In this document: positions 1 through 10,354 of the stretch, piece after piece
Layout: every line of letters begins with the position of its first letter
Numbering within the stretch: the stretch's first letter is position 1
Assembly (NCBI RefSeq): GCF_030247195.1
Contig: NC_080672.1
Span: 161,437,839-161,501,838, forward strand
Reading direction: 5' to 3'
Length of the DNA stretch: 64,000 bases
DNA from: Topomyia yanbarensis
Lineage: Eukaryota > Arthropoda > Insecta > Diptera > Culicidae
The notes under the pieces: model-generated
What the model was told of the DNA's origin: nothing
The model's input: only the letters and a program-made list of their open reading frames with translations
The model's database searches: none
Made by a program: the position numbers and the translations under genes

Positions 1-81
1 ACTACAACGAATGTGTGCATTGTTTTAACAAAATTAGCTTTCGTTTTCAAATAGCAGATTGAAATAAATCAAGCAAACTTA

Positions 82-313
82 TTGAAAAGGTCCTATGTGC
101 AAATGAGAGCCTCTCATTGTTTACTTTCTCTTCCGCTAATAACACGATCGCATTTGCGTTTGCTGTTTAACTCTTTGCATAATATGCTAGTCGAAATCAT
201 ACTCTACCAATATATAACGGAACATTATTGGAAAGATTAATGGTGAAGCCGTGATAATCGAAAGAGAAAGTAAACAAAGAGAGGCTCTCTTTTGCACATA
301 GGTCCATTTCAAA
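82..313. mobile_element. MITE, family A, copy 1
   Basis: The two ends are inverted repeats of about 45 bp: the left reads TCCTATGTGCAAATGAGAGC and continues into a run ending near TTTACTTTCTCTT, and the right is its complement with few mismatches. There is no ORF. Two more copies lie at about 4709-4943 (opposite orientation) and 23456-23706, sharing the TIR core and an internal TTTGCATAATAT stretch. No target duplication could be fixed, so the superfamily is unknown. Confidence 0.75.
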
Positions 314-840
314 AAGTACGCGAGAAATTAGCAAAATTTCAAGCCCATTTCACTCGATTTATTCATTTTGTAATATTGGCCCTTTTAAAAAAGGCGTCAA
401 TTTATATTCGTAAAATGGGTAAAGTTTGTGTGCAGTGCATATCATACTATGATATAATATCATTTATGTTGTTATCGAAAACCTAAATATATTTTCAGTA
501 TTTCAAACATTGGTATAAAATTTTACATTTTCGCTCTCGGATTCGGTTTATTTAGGTTAAAATGCCGCATTTTGGCAAAAAACTTCCTTAAAATGGACCT
601 CTATAACTAGAAAAAATACAATTAAAAAATTCGAAAATCGTTTTCATGCGTTGAATAGAGCAGCCGAACCTACAGCGTGTTAAAAATTGCAGCGTCAACG
701 GAGAAGTAGAATTCCCGGATTGGTGCTATGTGAATCTGTGCTGGGCATCTATCTTTATACGGTATTATCGGTGAAGTAGGAGACATTTTTGGACGATTTC
801 GAAGAACCTCTGAAAGTTGAATAGCAGAAGAAACAATAGG
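314..840 (+). other. 5' flank and probable 5' UTR of mtTFB1
   Basis: This stretch holds no long ORF and no recognisable repeat. Its 3' part is presumably the promoter and untranslated leader of mtTFB1. No TATA box can be assigned with confidence. Confidence 0.35.
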
Positions 841-913
841 GTAAAACTCAGCATTTTGGCTGCTTACAGTAGTTCTAGGTAATCACGCATTATATTTCAT
901 GTTTATCTTCCAG
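841..913 (+). other. Candidate 5' UTR intron of mtTFB1 (73 nt)
   Basis: A donor-like AGG|GTAAAA lies at 841 and a pyrimidine-rich acceptor ATCTTCCAG ends at 913, 20 nt before the mtTFB1 ATG. A 73-nt length is usual for short insect introns. The sequence upstream of the acceptor cannot extend the reading frame because a TAG follows the junction in one frame, so the intron would be wholly in the leader. No transcript evidence is available. Confidence 0.45.
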
Positions 914-933
914 GCTTAGAAATTATTTTAAAA

Positions 934-1959
934 ATGTCTTCATCTACCGCAATGAGCTTGTTGGCAACGAGTGGTGCTAGGCTTCCTCCCTTGCCGACAA
1001 TACGCGACTTGGTTAGATTGTACAAGCTGAGAGCAATCAAGCAACTTTCGCAGAACTTCCTTATGGACGAGAGATTAACGAACAAAATAGTGCGTGCGGC
1101 GGGCAACATTCAAAATAATTATGTGCTTGAGGTTGGCCCGGGTCCAGGTGGCATAACACGATCCATTATCAAAATGTGTCCACGACATTTGGTTGTTGTG
1201 GAAAAAGACAGGCGCTTTCTACCGACCCTGGAGCTATTGTCGGAAGCCTCAAAGGATTTTCTCCGAATGGATATCGTACGTGGGGATATACTTGAGTACC
1301 ATATGGCGGCAGCTTTTCCCGAATGCTCTAATATGGATTGGCAAGACAAACGGGCTCCTGTGCACATAATAGGAAACTTACCATTTGCGATTTCCACCCG
1401 ACTACTAGTCAACTGGCTTCGTGAAATGAGTTTGCAAACAGGCGCCTGGTCCTACGGACGCAGCAGTCTCACATTAACATTTCAGAAAGAAGTTGCTGAA
1501 CGTATAGTTGCCCCAATTCTGGCAGAGAATCGTTGCCGCCTATCGGTGATGAATCAAATATGGAGTAGGGCAGAACTCAAGTTTCTTATACCCGGCAAAG
1601 CATTTGTACCCAAACCGGATGTTGACGTGGGAGTAATACACATAATTCCGCTAAAGAAACCTCTTACCATTGTCCACTTCGATATTGTGGAGAAAGTTGT
1701 TCGTCATATATTTTCGATGCGTCAAAAATACTGTCGTCGAGGTGTCGCAAACCTGTACCCGCCTGATGTGCGAGAAGAGCTCACTGAACTTACTTTTCGA
1801 ATGGCAGACGTTGATCCTTTGGCACGTTCTTTCCAACTTTCTACGGAAGAGTGCCTGAGAATCGCTGAAGCCTACGATTTACTGACGAAATCCAAACCAG
1901 ATATAAGGCATTATAATTATCGAGCACCAAAAGAGAAAGTCGTAGTTGAAGCTATTTAA
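934..1959 (+). CDS. mtTFB1: Mitochondrial dimethyladenosine transferase 1 (12S rRNA N6,N6-dimethylase)
   Basis: The 341-residue protein belongs to the KsgA/Dim1/TFB1M rRNA adenine dimethyltransferase family. By homology it uses S-adenosylmethionine to dimethylate two adjacent adenosines in the 3' stem-loop (helix 45) of mitochondrial small-subunit rRNA, which mitoribosome assembly requires. Visible motifs: QNFL near residues 40-43; the SAM-binding glycine loop EVGPGPGGIT at about 66-75; acidic E-K at 90-91 (ribose contact); GDIL at 117-120; the catalytic-type NLPF at 148-151; and a proline motif FVPKPDVDVG near 224-233. The first 40 residues are basic and hydroxylated with no early acids, consistent with mitochondrial import. 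Length matches animal TFB1M (about 330-345). The coding region is intronless. The ATG at 934 follows a probable leader intron; ATG at codon 7 is an alternative start. The frame is clean and the family assignment is secure. Confidence 0.95.
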   Translation: MSSSTAMSLLATSGARLPPLPTIRDLVRLYKLRAIKQLSQNFLMDERLTNKIVRAAGNIQNNYVLEVGPGPGGITRSIIKMCPRHLVVVEKDRRFLPTLELLSEASKDFLRMDIVRGDILEYHMAAAFPECSNMDWQDKRAPVHIIGNLPFAISTRLLVNWLREMSLQTGAWSYGRSSLTLTFQKEVAERIVAPILAENRCRLSVMNQIWSRAELKFLIPGKAFVPKPDVDVGVIHIIPLKKPLTIVHFDIVEKVVRHIFSMRQKYCRRGVANLYPPDVREELTELTFRMADVDPLARSFQLSTEECLRIAEAYDLLTKSKPDIRHYNYRAPKEKVVVEAI

Positions 1960-1983
1960 GGAGCCTGTTTACTGATAATGTAA

Positions 1984-2277
1984 GGGACCATCCATAAATG
2001 ACGTAGCATTTTTTGAGCGATTTATAACACCCCCCTCCCGCATCGTAGCATTTCGTCACAAACCTCTAAATACCCCCCCCCCCCCCTGGTAATTACGTAG
2101 CTTGACGGTAACCCTGCCCCCCCTTGTCACCGTAATTTATTTTTTAAATTTCTTTTCTATTCCCCTTTAAAAAAGCTACGTAGCATGACATGACCCCTAC
2201 CCCCCTGTCGTCACACATCACAAAACACAAAACTTCTCCCTCCCCCATATAATGCTACGTCATTTATGGATGATCCC
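1984..2277. mobile_element. PIF/Harbinger-like MITE in the 3' flank of mtTFB1
   Basis: The left end GGGACCATCCATAAATGACG and the right end form imperfect inverted repeats of about 27 bp. Both sides carry TAA (1981-1983 and 2278-2280), a 3-bp duplication typical of PIF/Harbinger elements. The 294-bp interior is non-coding and unusually C-rich, with a run of 14 C at about 2073-2086. It sits 24 bp after the mtTFB1 stop, so it may be transcribed in the 3' UTR. Confidence 0.8.
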
Positions 2278-2280
2278 TAA

Positions 2281-2286
2281 AATAAA
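2281..2286 (+). promoter_or_regulatory. Possible polyadenylation signal for mtTFB1
   Basis: AATAAA occurs directly after the MITE duplication. Further AATAAA hexamers lie near 2538-2556. Which one is used cannot be decided from sequence. If this or a later one is used, the MITE at 1984-2277 is part of the mRNA. Confidence 0.3.
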
Positions 2287-2569
2287 TTCAAATTTCAAAC
2301 AATGCTCGTCCGCCACAGACGCCATGGCAAGTCCAATTTAAAAAAATAGCTGTCGGGACAACATTGCCTCACTTGCTACAAATGTTTAGGATGCTAGACT
2401 TAGCAGGCTAGTCGCTGTTCAGCGTCCAGTTGTGAAGCCATGTTAATCCACTATTGATACTTCCTTATTTCATTTATTTGATGTGGCTCAATGCATTAGC
2501 TTGCCTGAGCCGTGGATCTTTTAATATTAACTATGTGTAAATAAATACAAATAAAACAAATTTTATTGT

Positions 2570-3136
2570 ACATCCAGCGGATCTTGTGTACGCGATTTGT
2601 TACTTTGCGTAAAGGTCTTATTTTTTTGTTGGAGATCCATTTCCTGCATAACGGTCATTCTACCCCGCTGCTGATGTTTTATAGGTTTTCCCGATTACCT
2701 AGATTGAGTTGCTTGTGGGACCTACGGGTTACGATCGTGTATCCATGTTCTTTGTCATTTACTCTATTCGGTGGTGCTGGCAGTTTATTGGGAAGTAGTA
2801 GGCGCATCACAATAATCGGACACGCTGTTCGTAGGTTCTGTCGTTCCAGCATTCGTTGGTGCCTGAGCTGCAACTCCGGTTGTTTGTGATTTAGTTGATG
2901 TTGATGAGGGGTTTGTTGGGTTCGCTTGCAGTTGATATTGTTTCGTTAGAGGTTTGTGTATATGGTTTCTCGTAATGTGTCTTCTTGTTACAGAACTGGC
3001 ACGTGGGAGTCTGTCCTTCATATGTGCACAACGTGGTTACACCTTCTATTTTGTATTGAAAGTTCAGGTGTGAAGGAATAGGTTCCGTCACTCGCATTCT
3101 CACGACAAGAACATCATTGGAAATCTTCCATAGCAT
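2570..3136 (-). pseudogene. Remnant of a non-LTR retrotransposon ORF1 (zinc-knuckle protein)
   Basis: On the minus strand, about 3136-2891 encodes a segment resembling insect LINE ORF1/gag-like proteins: IPSHLNFQYKIEG, then LCTYEGQTPTC, then the knuckle-like CQFCNKKTHYEKPY. The knuckle has the spacing Cx2Cx4Hx4 but the last cysteine is replaced by tyrosine. The reading continues in another frame (about 3021-2785) with a Thr/Pro/Ser-rich low-complexity tail, so at least one frameshift is present. No RT follows. It is a dead fragment and the clade cannot be told. Confidence 0.55.
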
Positions 3137-3540
3137 GGCTTTTTGCCATGGCCAATGTTTTAAACGTTACTAGTACCGCATAATGACTGTGGCGAAGTTG
3201 TATGAGGACGACTTCCGTAAGTCTAAACTACATTTACACCTTTAATAACTGTTCCACTTCGCTAACACCAGCTAGAGAGAGCGCTTAATGAAGTTATTCC
3301 ACGATAGATGTTGATGTTTCGCTATTTTTCTTTTTATGAAATGGATTTCCAGTAAGACGAACAATTTGATGGTTGTGTATAAGACACGACCACCGTTACA
3401 TTGAAAATACAGCATAACTAGCAAATACCATTCGCGAAATTATTTCATCATGTCAATCTCGCATCATTTATCAGGACACACACGTATCACGTTGTTACTT
3501 TTAATGTTATTGTTCACCGATAAAGATACAGAATTGATCA
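3137..3540. other. No recognisable feature
   Basis: The stretch is AT-rich and without long ORFs. It probably consists of decayed repeat sequence. Nothing specific is visible. Confidence 0.3.
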
Positions 3541-5250
3541 TTAACAAGCACACATTTAAGCTAAGCTAATAAAAGCAATTTTCTAATCCAGTTCTTTTTC
3601 CATTATACATTCGTTCTAATAAATACCGTTGGCTGATAACTGTCTTGTGATTCAGGCTTGAATCAAAAATGATTCAAGCCGCTAAGGCTCATGCACATGC
3701 TATAATACAGCACATCGCTATCTTGCTTCTGTTGTATCATCATAGCTGGAAAGTACGTTCTAGTACACGCAGAGGAACGTCCCTCTTTGCCAGCTCGTGT
3801 AAAAAGACTACATATGAAACATGGCAAGCTCTTTTATCAACTTTGCGACTTAGATGAAAGACCCACCTTTTCGCTTAGTAACAGGTTACCACATTCACTC
3901 ATTTTCTTGAAGGTTTTTCAAAACCCTTCGGGTTTGTAGATTATTGATTTGAAGAATATTTGTTTACATTATAATTGACTGGTAAAGGAACAGAATTAAC
4001 AAGCGCAAACTTAATACAAGTTAATAAGCGGAATTTTCTAATTCAATCCTTTTTCAATTATGTATTCGTCCTAATAAGGACGGAAGGACAGTTTGTAGAT
4101 AACTATGATTGGTGATACAAGACGAGAATCCTTTGCAACGATTCGAACCTTGCCGGCGATTCGCTTCTGCCACGTACACACAGACGAACATTCTCCACAC
4201 GCAGCTCATGTCAAATAAGCACTTTTTGAAACAAGGCGTCTCTTTTATCAACTTTTTATGCAGATGGAAAACCATCCTTTTGTACGACAAATGAAAATAT
4301 TTCCATCACTCATTTTGGTGTGCACGCAGAATTTTATTAATGCATCGATAGCACACTTTTTTTTATCTGCCTCTCGTTTCTTCTGCTGTAAATTTTATGC
4401 ATTGGACAAATTCGGTCTATCCACTCATTGAATGCTTACTATAGGTATATGCATGAAAATGCATAAAAATCGCAGCAGAAAAAAGAGACGGGAATAAAAA
4501 GTATGCTAACCATGCATATTTTTATTTCTCAGTGTGGGTTTCGCATAGTGGCCGGGTTGCCACATTCACTGATTTTCTTAAAGGTTTTACAAAAACCTTC
4601 GAGTTTATAGATTATTAATTTGAAGAATACTTGCTTATATTATGATTCATTGATATATTATGATACAAAATTAACGAGCACAAACTTAATACAAGTTAAT
4701 AAGTCTGAATAAACATGTAGAAAGGGTATAATGGAAATGAGAGCCTCTCTGTGTTTACTTTCTGTTTCGATTATTAAGGTGTCATCATAAAACTTTTCCA
4801 ACATTGTTTCAATCAATATCGAAAGACTGTGATGTCTGCCATATTATGCTAAGAGTTAAAGAGCAAACGTAAAAGCGGCCTAGTTATTAACGGAAGAGAA
4901 AGTAAACATAGAGAGGCTCTCGTTTGCTTCATATGTTTATCCAGAAATGTAATTTTCTAATTCAATTCTGTTTCTATTATGTATTCGTCCTAATAGGGAC
5001 GGTTTGCTGATAACTGTCTTGTGATTCAGGGAGTCCTATAAAACGATTACCTGCACGATTAAACGCACGGCATAAACCAGCAATTCGCTATCTCGCTTCT
5101 GTTCCGCCATCGTCGCTTGGAACTGCGAGCAAAATCCTTCCAGTACACAAACAAACGCTCCCATTCCGTGGATCGTTGCGAATCAGATATAACAGCAGCA
5201 GCAGCGATAATCTAACTGGTTCTGCAGCAGAGCAGGCATGGCAATGAAGA
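3541..5250 (+). repeat. Three degenerate tandem units of an unknown repeat
   Basis: Three related blocks follow one another at about 3541-3880, 3881-4553 and 4554-5250. Shared landmarks are ATTTTCTAATTCAATC-type sequence, TATGTATTCGTCCTAATA, CTGTCTTGTGATTCAGG, and a block starting TTGCCACATTCACTGATTTTC. The third unit is split by a family-A MITE (4709-4943). A stem TCGCTATCTYGCTTCTGTT is also shared by units 1 and 3. No coding capacity is seen. The units differ by many substitutions and indels, so the array is old. Confidence 0.6.
4709..4943. mobile_element. MITE, family A, copy 2 (inverted relative to copy 1)
   Basis: The inverted ends share AATGAGAGCCTCTC followed by GTTTACTTTCT with copies 1 and 3. 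The element interrupts the repeat array: sequence before it (ACAAGTTAATAAG) and after it (ATTTTCTAATTC) is contiguous at about 4018-4038. That comparison supports a real insertion. The outermost bases pair as ATAAACAT / ATGTTTAT. Confidence 0.7.
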
Positions 5251-5690
5251 AGTTTGGTCAGAAACATTCCTTTTATATCAAGCGATTAAATGTGTAGAAC
5301 GCTTATGTGTGTCGAGATAAGGTTGTTAGGGAAAGTATTGCGCTAATATGTGAAAATTGTATATGTTTCCCTATTTTTTGCAGATTTACGGATTTTTCAA
5401 TAGTGTGCTAATGAAATATGCAGAGAAATTTGATAACAATTTTTTACTGGCAATTTTCTGAATCGATTGGTTTTCCAATCATGAATATCCATCGACAATT
5501 AACAAAACTTAAGTGAAATCTGTGTCCGTTTTCTTACATTTTCCCAAAGTTTTTACAATAATACGGATTTTTCAATAGTGTACAGTTGAAATATCAATTT
5601 AAAGTTGCAATCAATTTTTAAGTTGGACTTTTCTAAATCGATTGGTATTCAAATGACGCAAATCCATCAACAATTAACTTTTAAATGACA
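5251..5690 (+). repeat. Dispersed repeat D, copy 1
   Basis: This block is closely related, in reverse orientation, to 24850-25300. Shared landmarks are CAGAAACATTC, TTAGGGAAAGT, CGGATTTTTCAATAGT and CTGAATCGATTGGT. Within it a half-unit around CGGATTTTTCAATAGTGT is repeated about 180 bp apart. There is no ORF. Confidence 0.6.
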
Positions 5691-6529
5691 GCGCTACAGT
5701 CATTTGAAATTATTTTCGTGACGCTGATAAAATTTTAGATCTTAGTTTTAGAGGGATTTCTTCGGATCCGGGATTGAAAGACGATGGAAGTCGACACGAA
5801 ACTCTGGTAATCATCGTTTCATCGATATTGATAGCGGCCAGAGTTCTTTTCTTTTTGTTCTTTTGGTGATGCTGAAGAGGGTCGTTGCGGCCTGTCTTCA
5901 GTATGGAGACTTTCCCAAACCTTCCAACAGCACCATTGTTTTATTGTTTCCAATCCAACTGGCTTAGTGGATATAAAGGCGGTAGATTGTCGATATACGG
6001 ATACGATACAGGAACATACTTAGTCATCTTTTGTGATACAACCACTTATTTGAATATTAAGTACCTACTTTTACATGTATTAAAGTTTAGTGGCCCGAAG
6101 TAGTTGGCGAATTACGACTATTTAAACTAATTTAGTTTTAATCACGTGCATGGTTCCATTTCCACATCTCCGATTGATCCCTGCCAGTTATTGTTATCGG
6201 CTCATACACTTTTGCGCGTCATGCATTCACTGACTCACAATCGAAATGTGCCTCGGCCAAACTGACACAACGCGCCCATTCCCCTTACCGAGCAAAATGG
6301 CAGGGATATTGATAGCGGCCAGAGTTTGGCCCATAACTGGGATCGGTTTGATTTGCTCGAATGTCAAATTTCCTTGCCAACAGAGTACAGCTCATTTATA
6401 TGCTACGTACATACGAACGCCTCTTTCTCTTTTCAATTTCCATGCAAGAAAAGGAATTTGAAAAGAAAAATAACTCTTGAGAGATTAAAAAAACCATCGG
6501 AGGTACATTGGGAGATTCGAGTGTATTAA
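5691..6529. other. Unassigned non-coding stretch with a 22-bp direct repeat
   Basis: No gene is recognised. A 22-bp sequence containing ATTGATAGCGGCCAGAG occurs exactly at 5824-5845 and 6305-6326. The short ORFs here (for example 5885-6103) resemble nothing known to me. Confidence 0.35.
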
Positions 6530-6723
6530 GGTTCAACTGAGAACGCTTCAATAAGCGGCCATCTTGGAAAACGAAAAAAAGCGGTTTTTTCTCACACCGT
6601 TGGAAAATCTTCATGAAAATGAATCAATGTATTCGGGGTATTGGTAGAGTATTACTGATTGGTTTTCATGAAAGTTTTTTCCAAAAACTGCTTTTTCGTT
6701 TTCCAAGCTTTCTTAGTTGAACC
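6530..6723. mobile_element. Candidate MITE with GGTTCAACT ends
   Basis: The ends GGTTCAACTGAGAACGCTT and the complement of AAGCTTTCTTAGTTGAACC are inverted repeats with few mismatches. Inner segments with GGAAAACGAAAAA and TTTTCATGAAA also mirror each other, so the 194-bp unit can fold back. TTAA precedes it and ATAA follows, so the target duplication is uncertain. Confidence 0.55.
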
Positions 6724-6761
6724 ATAAAGTTTGATTGTCGTACTCCGATTGAGGATGAGTA

Positions 6762-7039
6762 CAGTCGTGATTCGCTGGTTGCGCCACACCTCTGTCCAAC
6801 TAACGAATTTGATTCGTTAGTTGGACTGACTGACAGATGTCAAAATCTCTCCAAAGGAGACGCTAGTAGTGTAATTGCATCTATTCACATCTCTAATAAT
6901 TGTCAGATTGATTGTCAAAGTAAATTTGACATAAGATTTTGACATTCAGATGCTTTTTAGTTGGACAATGGTCCAACTAGCGGAGGTCCAACTAAAAAGC
7001 GGTCCAGTTAAAAAATGTCCAACCAATGAATTACGACTG
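6762..7039. mobile_element. Pogo/Tc1-like MITE with TA duplication
   Basis: The left end CAGTCGTGATTCGCTGGTTG and the right end (complement CAGTCGTAATTCATTGGTTG) are inverted repeats, each flanked by TA (6760-6761 and 7040-7041). CAGT ends with a TA duplication resemble the pogo group. The 278-bp interior contains several copies of GTCCAACTA in both orientations and no ORF. Confidence 0.75.
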
Positions 7040-7041
7040 TA

Positions 7042-7870
7042 TACGTTGCAGTTATGGTTGCGGTCGGTCATAGATGCGATCTGGAGCAGATAGAATAAAG
7101 AGAAGATTGATAGAATAAAGAGAAGTTGAGTAGAAACTTATTAGGCTTAAAGGAGGAAAACCAGGACAAATCTAGCGTTTTCCTCGACTTTCCAGGACAT
7201 CAAGACAGTCAATGAAAAACCAGGCCATGTTCTAGGAAACCAGGACGTATGGTCACCCTATGTACAGGATTCCGTGCAACTGGCGTGTTCGGATCGAACC
7301 AAGAAAACTAATCCTCAGAGCAACTGTGTTCAGCAGCTTGAAGCTATAAATGTACTTTCAGGTATTTAATTAAATTTCAATTAACTAATTTCAACTTACA
7401 AAGTTAGTGTTATTTCACGTGGCCTTTGGCTGGTAGTAGATTCTCTATGGTGATCTATCAACTAGTGTATCATAAATTAGATCCCTCTATATTTTATGCA
7501 AGTATCCAATCCACTGGTGCATTAAATCGATTTACGGCTTGTAGATTAGTTTAATCAACTGCAACCTGTACTTTTAAATTTTAGGTTAAATTCACAAATT
7601 CTTTAACAATTCGAATAAACTTACCTGGATATACTTCGATGTTATACATCAAAACATTAGTCTGGTATTTCTACCCATTCAACCAATCTGTGATAATTAA
7701 CTGTGACATTAGATTCAGGTTTAAGATAATTTTAGCAAGCTTACAGCTTCTAAAACGTGGCTTCAACTTCTGCTTTGCTCTCGTTGGTGTGTCTTTACCT
7801 GACTATCTGAAGTTGCCTGTCTAAAGCTACCTGTTATCATTCTACCACCTCTCAATTAATAGTGGCTGCG
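7042..7870. other. No recognisable gene
   Basis: Only a short direct duplication (GATAGAATAAAGAGAAG twice, about 7090-7125) and a decayed stretch with several CCAGGAC motifs (about 7160-7230) stand out. Confidence 0.3.
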
Positions 7871-7929
7871 TTACTAGCCATGGGCGCCGTCCTTAACATG
7901 ATGTTTGACCAGTAGAATCAGATATTTTC

Positions 7930-8260
7930 CAAGATATTGACTTCATGCCCAGCCTAGTAACAGATCGGCCATTGGAAGAAGTTGAAGCCAAAAGGAACAA
8001 GAAGACGATGTTCCATTTAATCCATCACTAGCCGCTTCAACATCAGCAACATCAAGAAACAGTTTGAATGAGACGTTAGAGTTTATACGTCCCATTCCGT
8101 ACGCTTCGCCAGGTACGTAGCAAAGGACCAAGACAAGGTCGCAAGCCTGGGCGGACATCCATTTTAACATCAGATGAAACAATTTCTGAAGTTGCGCAGA
8201 CTAAGCAAACTGGCAAAAAACGGCTGCCGCTAAAAAAATCAGAAAAACAACAATAGCACC
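7930..8260 (+). pseudogene. Broken C-terminus of a pogo/Tigger-type transposase
   Basis: Reading across three frames gives the order usual in the tails of DDE_1 (pogo/Tigger/jerky) transposases: an acidic segment ending MPSLVTDRPLEEVE, then a Ser/Asn-rich spacer, then IRPIPYASP, then the basic GRKPGRTSILTSDE and a Lys-rich end. At least two frameshifts separate the parts. No catalytic core is found upstream. The match is by motif memory and not by search. Confidence 0.5.
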
Positions 8261-8438
8261 GAAACCACAGACTAACAGATATAACACTATGAGGGAATCC
8301 CCTCAAAAAACATCGATCCGACAATTTTCCCAGAACACTAGCTCCACCTTTTATTCACGGTCTAAAACACTGATTTACTGGTGGGTTACCCCTCAGGTTT
8401 GGGAACAATTTTTCACTATTGGTCTATCCCCCATATGT

Positions 8439-8518
8439 TTTATTTATTTATTTATTTATCACGCACATCAACAGGCCGTACTCGGCCCCAATGATGGAAA
8501 CTTAAACTAATTACATCT
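8439..8518 (-). mobile_element. LINE-A 3' end (ORF tail, 3' UTR, TAAA tail)
   Basis: This is the displaced 3' end of LINE-A. Read on the minus strand it supplies the last codons, a TAG, and a 3' UTR containing GGGGCCGAGTACGGCCTG before the TAAA repeats. Its other half ends at 20766. The 13-bp AAAAAACTGCAGG duplicated at 8519-8531 and 20753-20765 joins the two. Confidence 0.85.
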
Positions 8519-8968
8519 AAAAAACTGCAGGTCATTCGTAACCCAACTTTGTATCGGGAAAAAAGTGCTTTTTGTTCTCTCCGGTGTGGTTTAGTTTTTT
8601 CGGTGGTACGAAGGTGCTTGCTGTGGCAGAGGCTGCAGTAAAGCATTACTAATAAACAGTCCCGCGAGTGATAATTGTTACCTGCGATATCAGTTAAAGT
8701 AGTGCAGTGAAGTGCGTTACTAAACATTTTTCTTGCCTGAAAGACGGCTTTGTTTAGACGAGCTATATCAGCTCTACTGTGTGAAGGTCACGCGGGTGAC
8801 GGATAAAACAAACGAAGGATCAATTCACCTACCAGCTCGTCAGGAACCAACTGGTGAAGTGTTTCGTTTTTTACTTTTCTTATCGATTTTTTTTCTTTTT
8901 ATTGCTTTTGATTTTTTATTTTGATTTAAGTTAAACAGTGCGGTCGAGCGTGTTGCTCCCGCAACAAA

Positions 8969-10354
8969 ATGGAACAAACAGAAGGATCACCCTCCGAAGA
9001 GGAATATTATGAAGAAGAAGAACGTATATCTGATACTGAGACAGATAATGTTATGGTCGATCCACTTCCCCCACTTTCCCCCAATGTCTCACAGCCCCCC
9101 CGAGTCAAGGTTTACCAGGATGGATTCGCTGGTCCTTGGGTGGTATACTTTCGGCCCAAAAATAAACCGTTAAACAGCATAACAGTTGCACGGGAGCTGA
9201 CAAAACGTTACTCGGCCGTAACCGAGATTAAAAAGGTTCAGTCAGATAAACTGCGCGTAGTCGTTACTGACTTGAAACAGGCCAATGATATCGTTAGCAA
9301 TAGCCTCTTTACGCTGGAGTATCGCGTCTACATCCCTTCTCGTGATGTGGAGATCGACGGTGTGGTAAGTGATGCGGGTCTAACTGTCGATGATCTGATG
9401 AATGATGGGGCTGGCCGCTTTAAGGACCCTAACCTTCGATCAGTTAAGATTTTGGAGTGCAAGCAATTGCACTCAAAGTCCATCGAAGATGGTAATTACT
9501 ATCCATCAGACTCGTTTCGCGTAACCTTCGCCGGATCTGCACTTCCGAGCTACGTTGAAGTGGGAGGAGCTCGTCTACCTGTACGCCTGTTTGTACCGCG
9601 GGTCATGAATTGTTCCAATTGCAAGCAGCTAGGTCACACGGCCACCTACTGTAGCAACAAGCAACGGTGCGGTAAATGTGGGGAACGCCATGCGGATGAT
9701 ACTTGCAGTAGCCCCGCTGAGAAGTGTGTTTACTGTGGGGAGAATCCGCATGCACTTTTGACATGCCCAACGTACAAACTTCGCGCGGATAAACTGAAGC
9801 GATCCGCCAAAGATCGCTCCAGACGCTCTTACGCAGAAATGCTTAAAAGAGCTGTTCCACTTATCTCCGAAAACCCATTCGCTCTCTTGCCAACTGACGA
9901 TAACGCCTCTAACGACCCTTGCGAGGGGCATTCTTTGGCTCCGCTTGGAAACTCTAGGAAAAGACCTAATCAAAACTCACCTGAACTTCCTCGTAAGGGT
10001 CCTAGGTTGTCCCAAACAAGGGTACAAAATAAAAATAATTCATCAACTGGAAGTGCTGGTACAAATCCGAAGATAATACCTCCTGGTTTTGGGAAATTGA
10101 GATACAACCAGGAGTTCCCAGCACTCCCCGGGGCACCAAAAATCCCAAGTGCTCCAATTTTACAGTCAGAAACTCAACCTAAAACGGGATTCCTTAAATT
10201 TTCTGACATTGTGGACTGGATATTCACAGCTTTCAACATTACCGATCCTATGAAAAGCTTGCTGGTTGCTATTCTACCAACAGTAAGAACATTTTTAAAA
10301 CAGTTGACTGAACAATGGCCCCTCCTTGCAGCGATCGTATCCTTCGATGGCTAA
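8969..10354 (+). CDS. LINE-B ORF1: nucleic-acid-binding zinc-knuckle protein
   Basis: The 461-residue protein is the ORF1 product of an I-type LINE, expected to coat the element RNA and act as a nucleic-acid chaperone. The acidic N-terminus (residues 8-30) is followed by a putative RNA-binding region around 45-125. Three zinc knuckles follow: C215-C228 (Cx2Cx4Hx4C), C234-C246 (Cx2Cx3Hx4C) and C253-C266 (Cx2Cx4Hx4C). A basic segment with many Lys and Arg occupies about 269-294, followed by a low-complexity polar region. The C-terminus (about 405-461) is hydrophobic. The frame is intact. The start ATG lies after a long leader that ends in CCCGCAACAAA. The stop overlaps the start of ORF2. Confidence 0.9.
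   Translation: MEQTEGSPSEEEYYEEEERISDTETDNVMVDPLPPLSPNVSQPPRVKVYQDGFAGPWVVYFRPKNKPLNSITVARELTKRYSAVTEIKKVQSDKLRVVVTDLKQANDIVSNSLFTLEYRVYIPSRDVEIDGVVSDAGLTVDDLMNDGAGRFKDPNLRSVKILECKQLHSKSIEDGNYYPSDSFRVTFAGSALPSYVEVGGARLPVRLFVPRVMNCSNCKQLGHTATYCSNKQRCGKCGERHADDTCSSPAEKCVYCGENPHALLTCPTYKLRADKLKRSAKDRSRRSYAEMLKRAVPLISENPFALLPTDDNASNDPCEGHSLAPLGNSRKRPNQNSPELPRKGPRLSQTRVQNKNNSSTGSAGTNPKIIPPGFGKLRYNQEFPALPGAPKIPSAPILQSETQPKTGFLKFSDIVDWIFTAFNITDPMKSLLVAILPTVRTFLKQLTEQWPLLAAIVSFDG

Noticed and set aside
3541..5250. CRISPR-like array
   Set aside because: Units are hundreds of bases long and diverged, in a eukaryotic genome; no short regular repeats or spacers.
10326..10346. TTG at 10326 as the ORF2 start
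   Set aside because: The in-frame ATG at 10347, overlapping the ORF1 stop, is the more credible start in a eukaryotic element.
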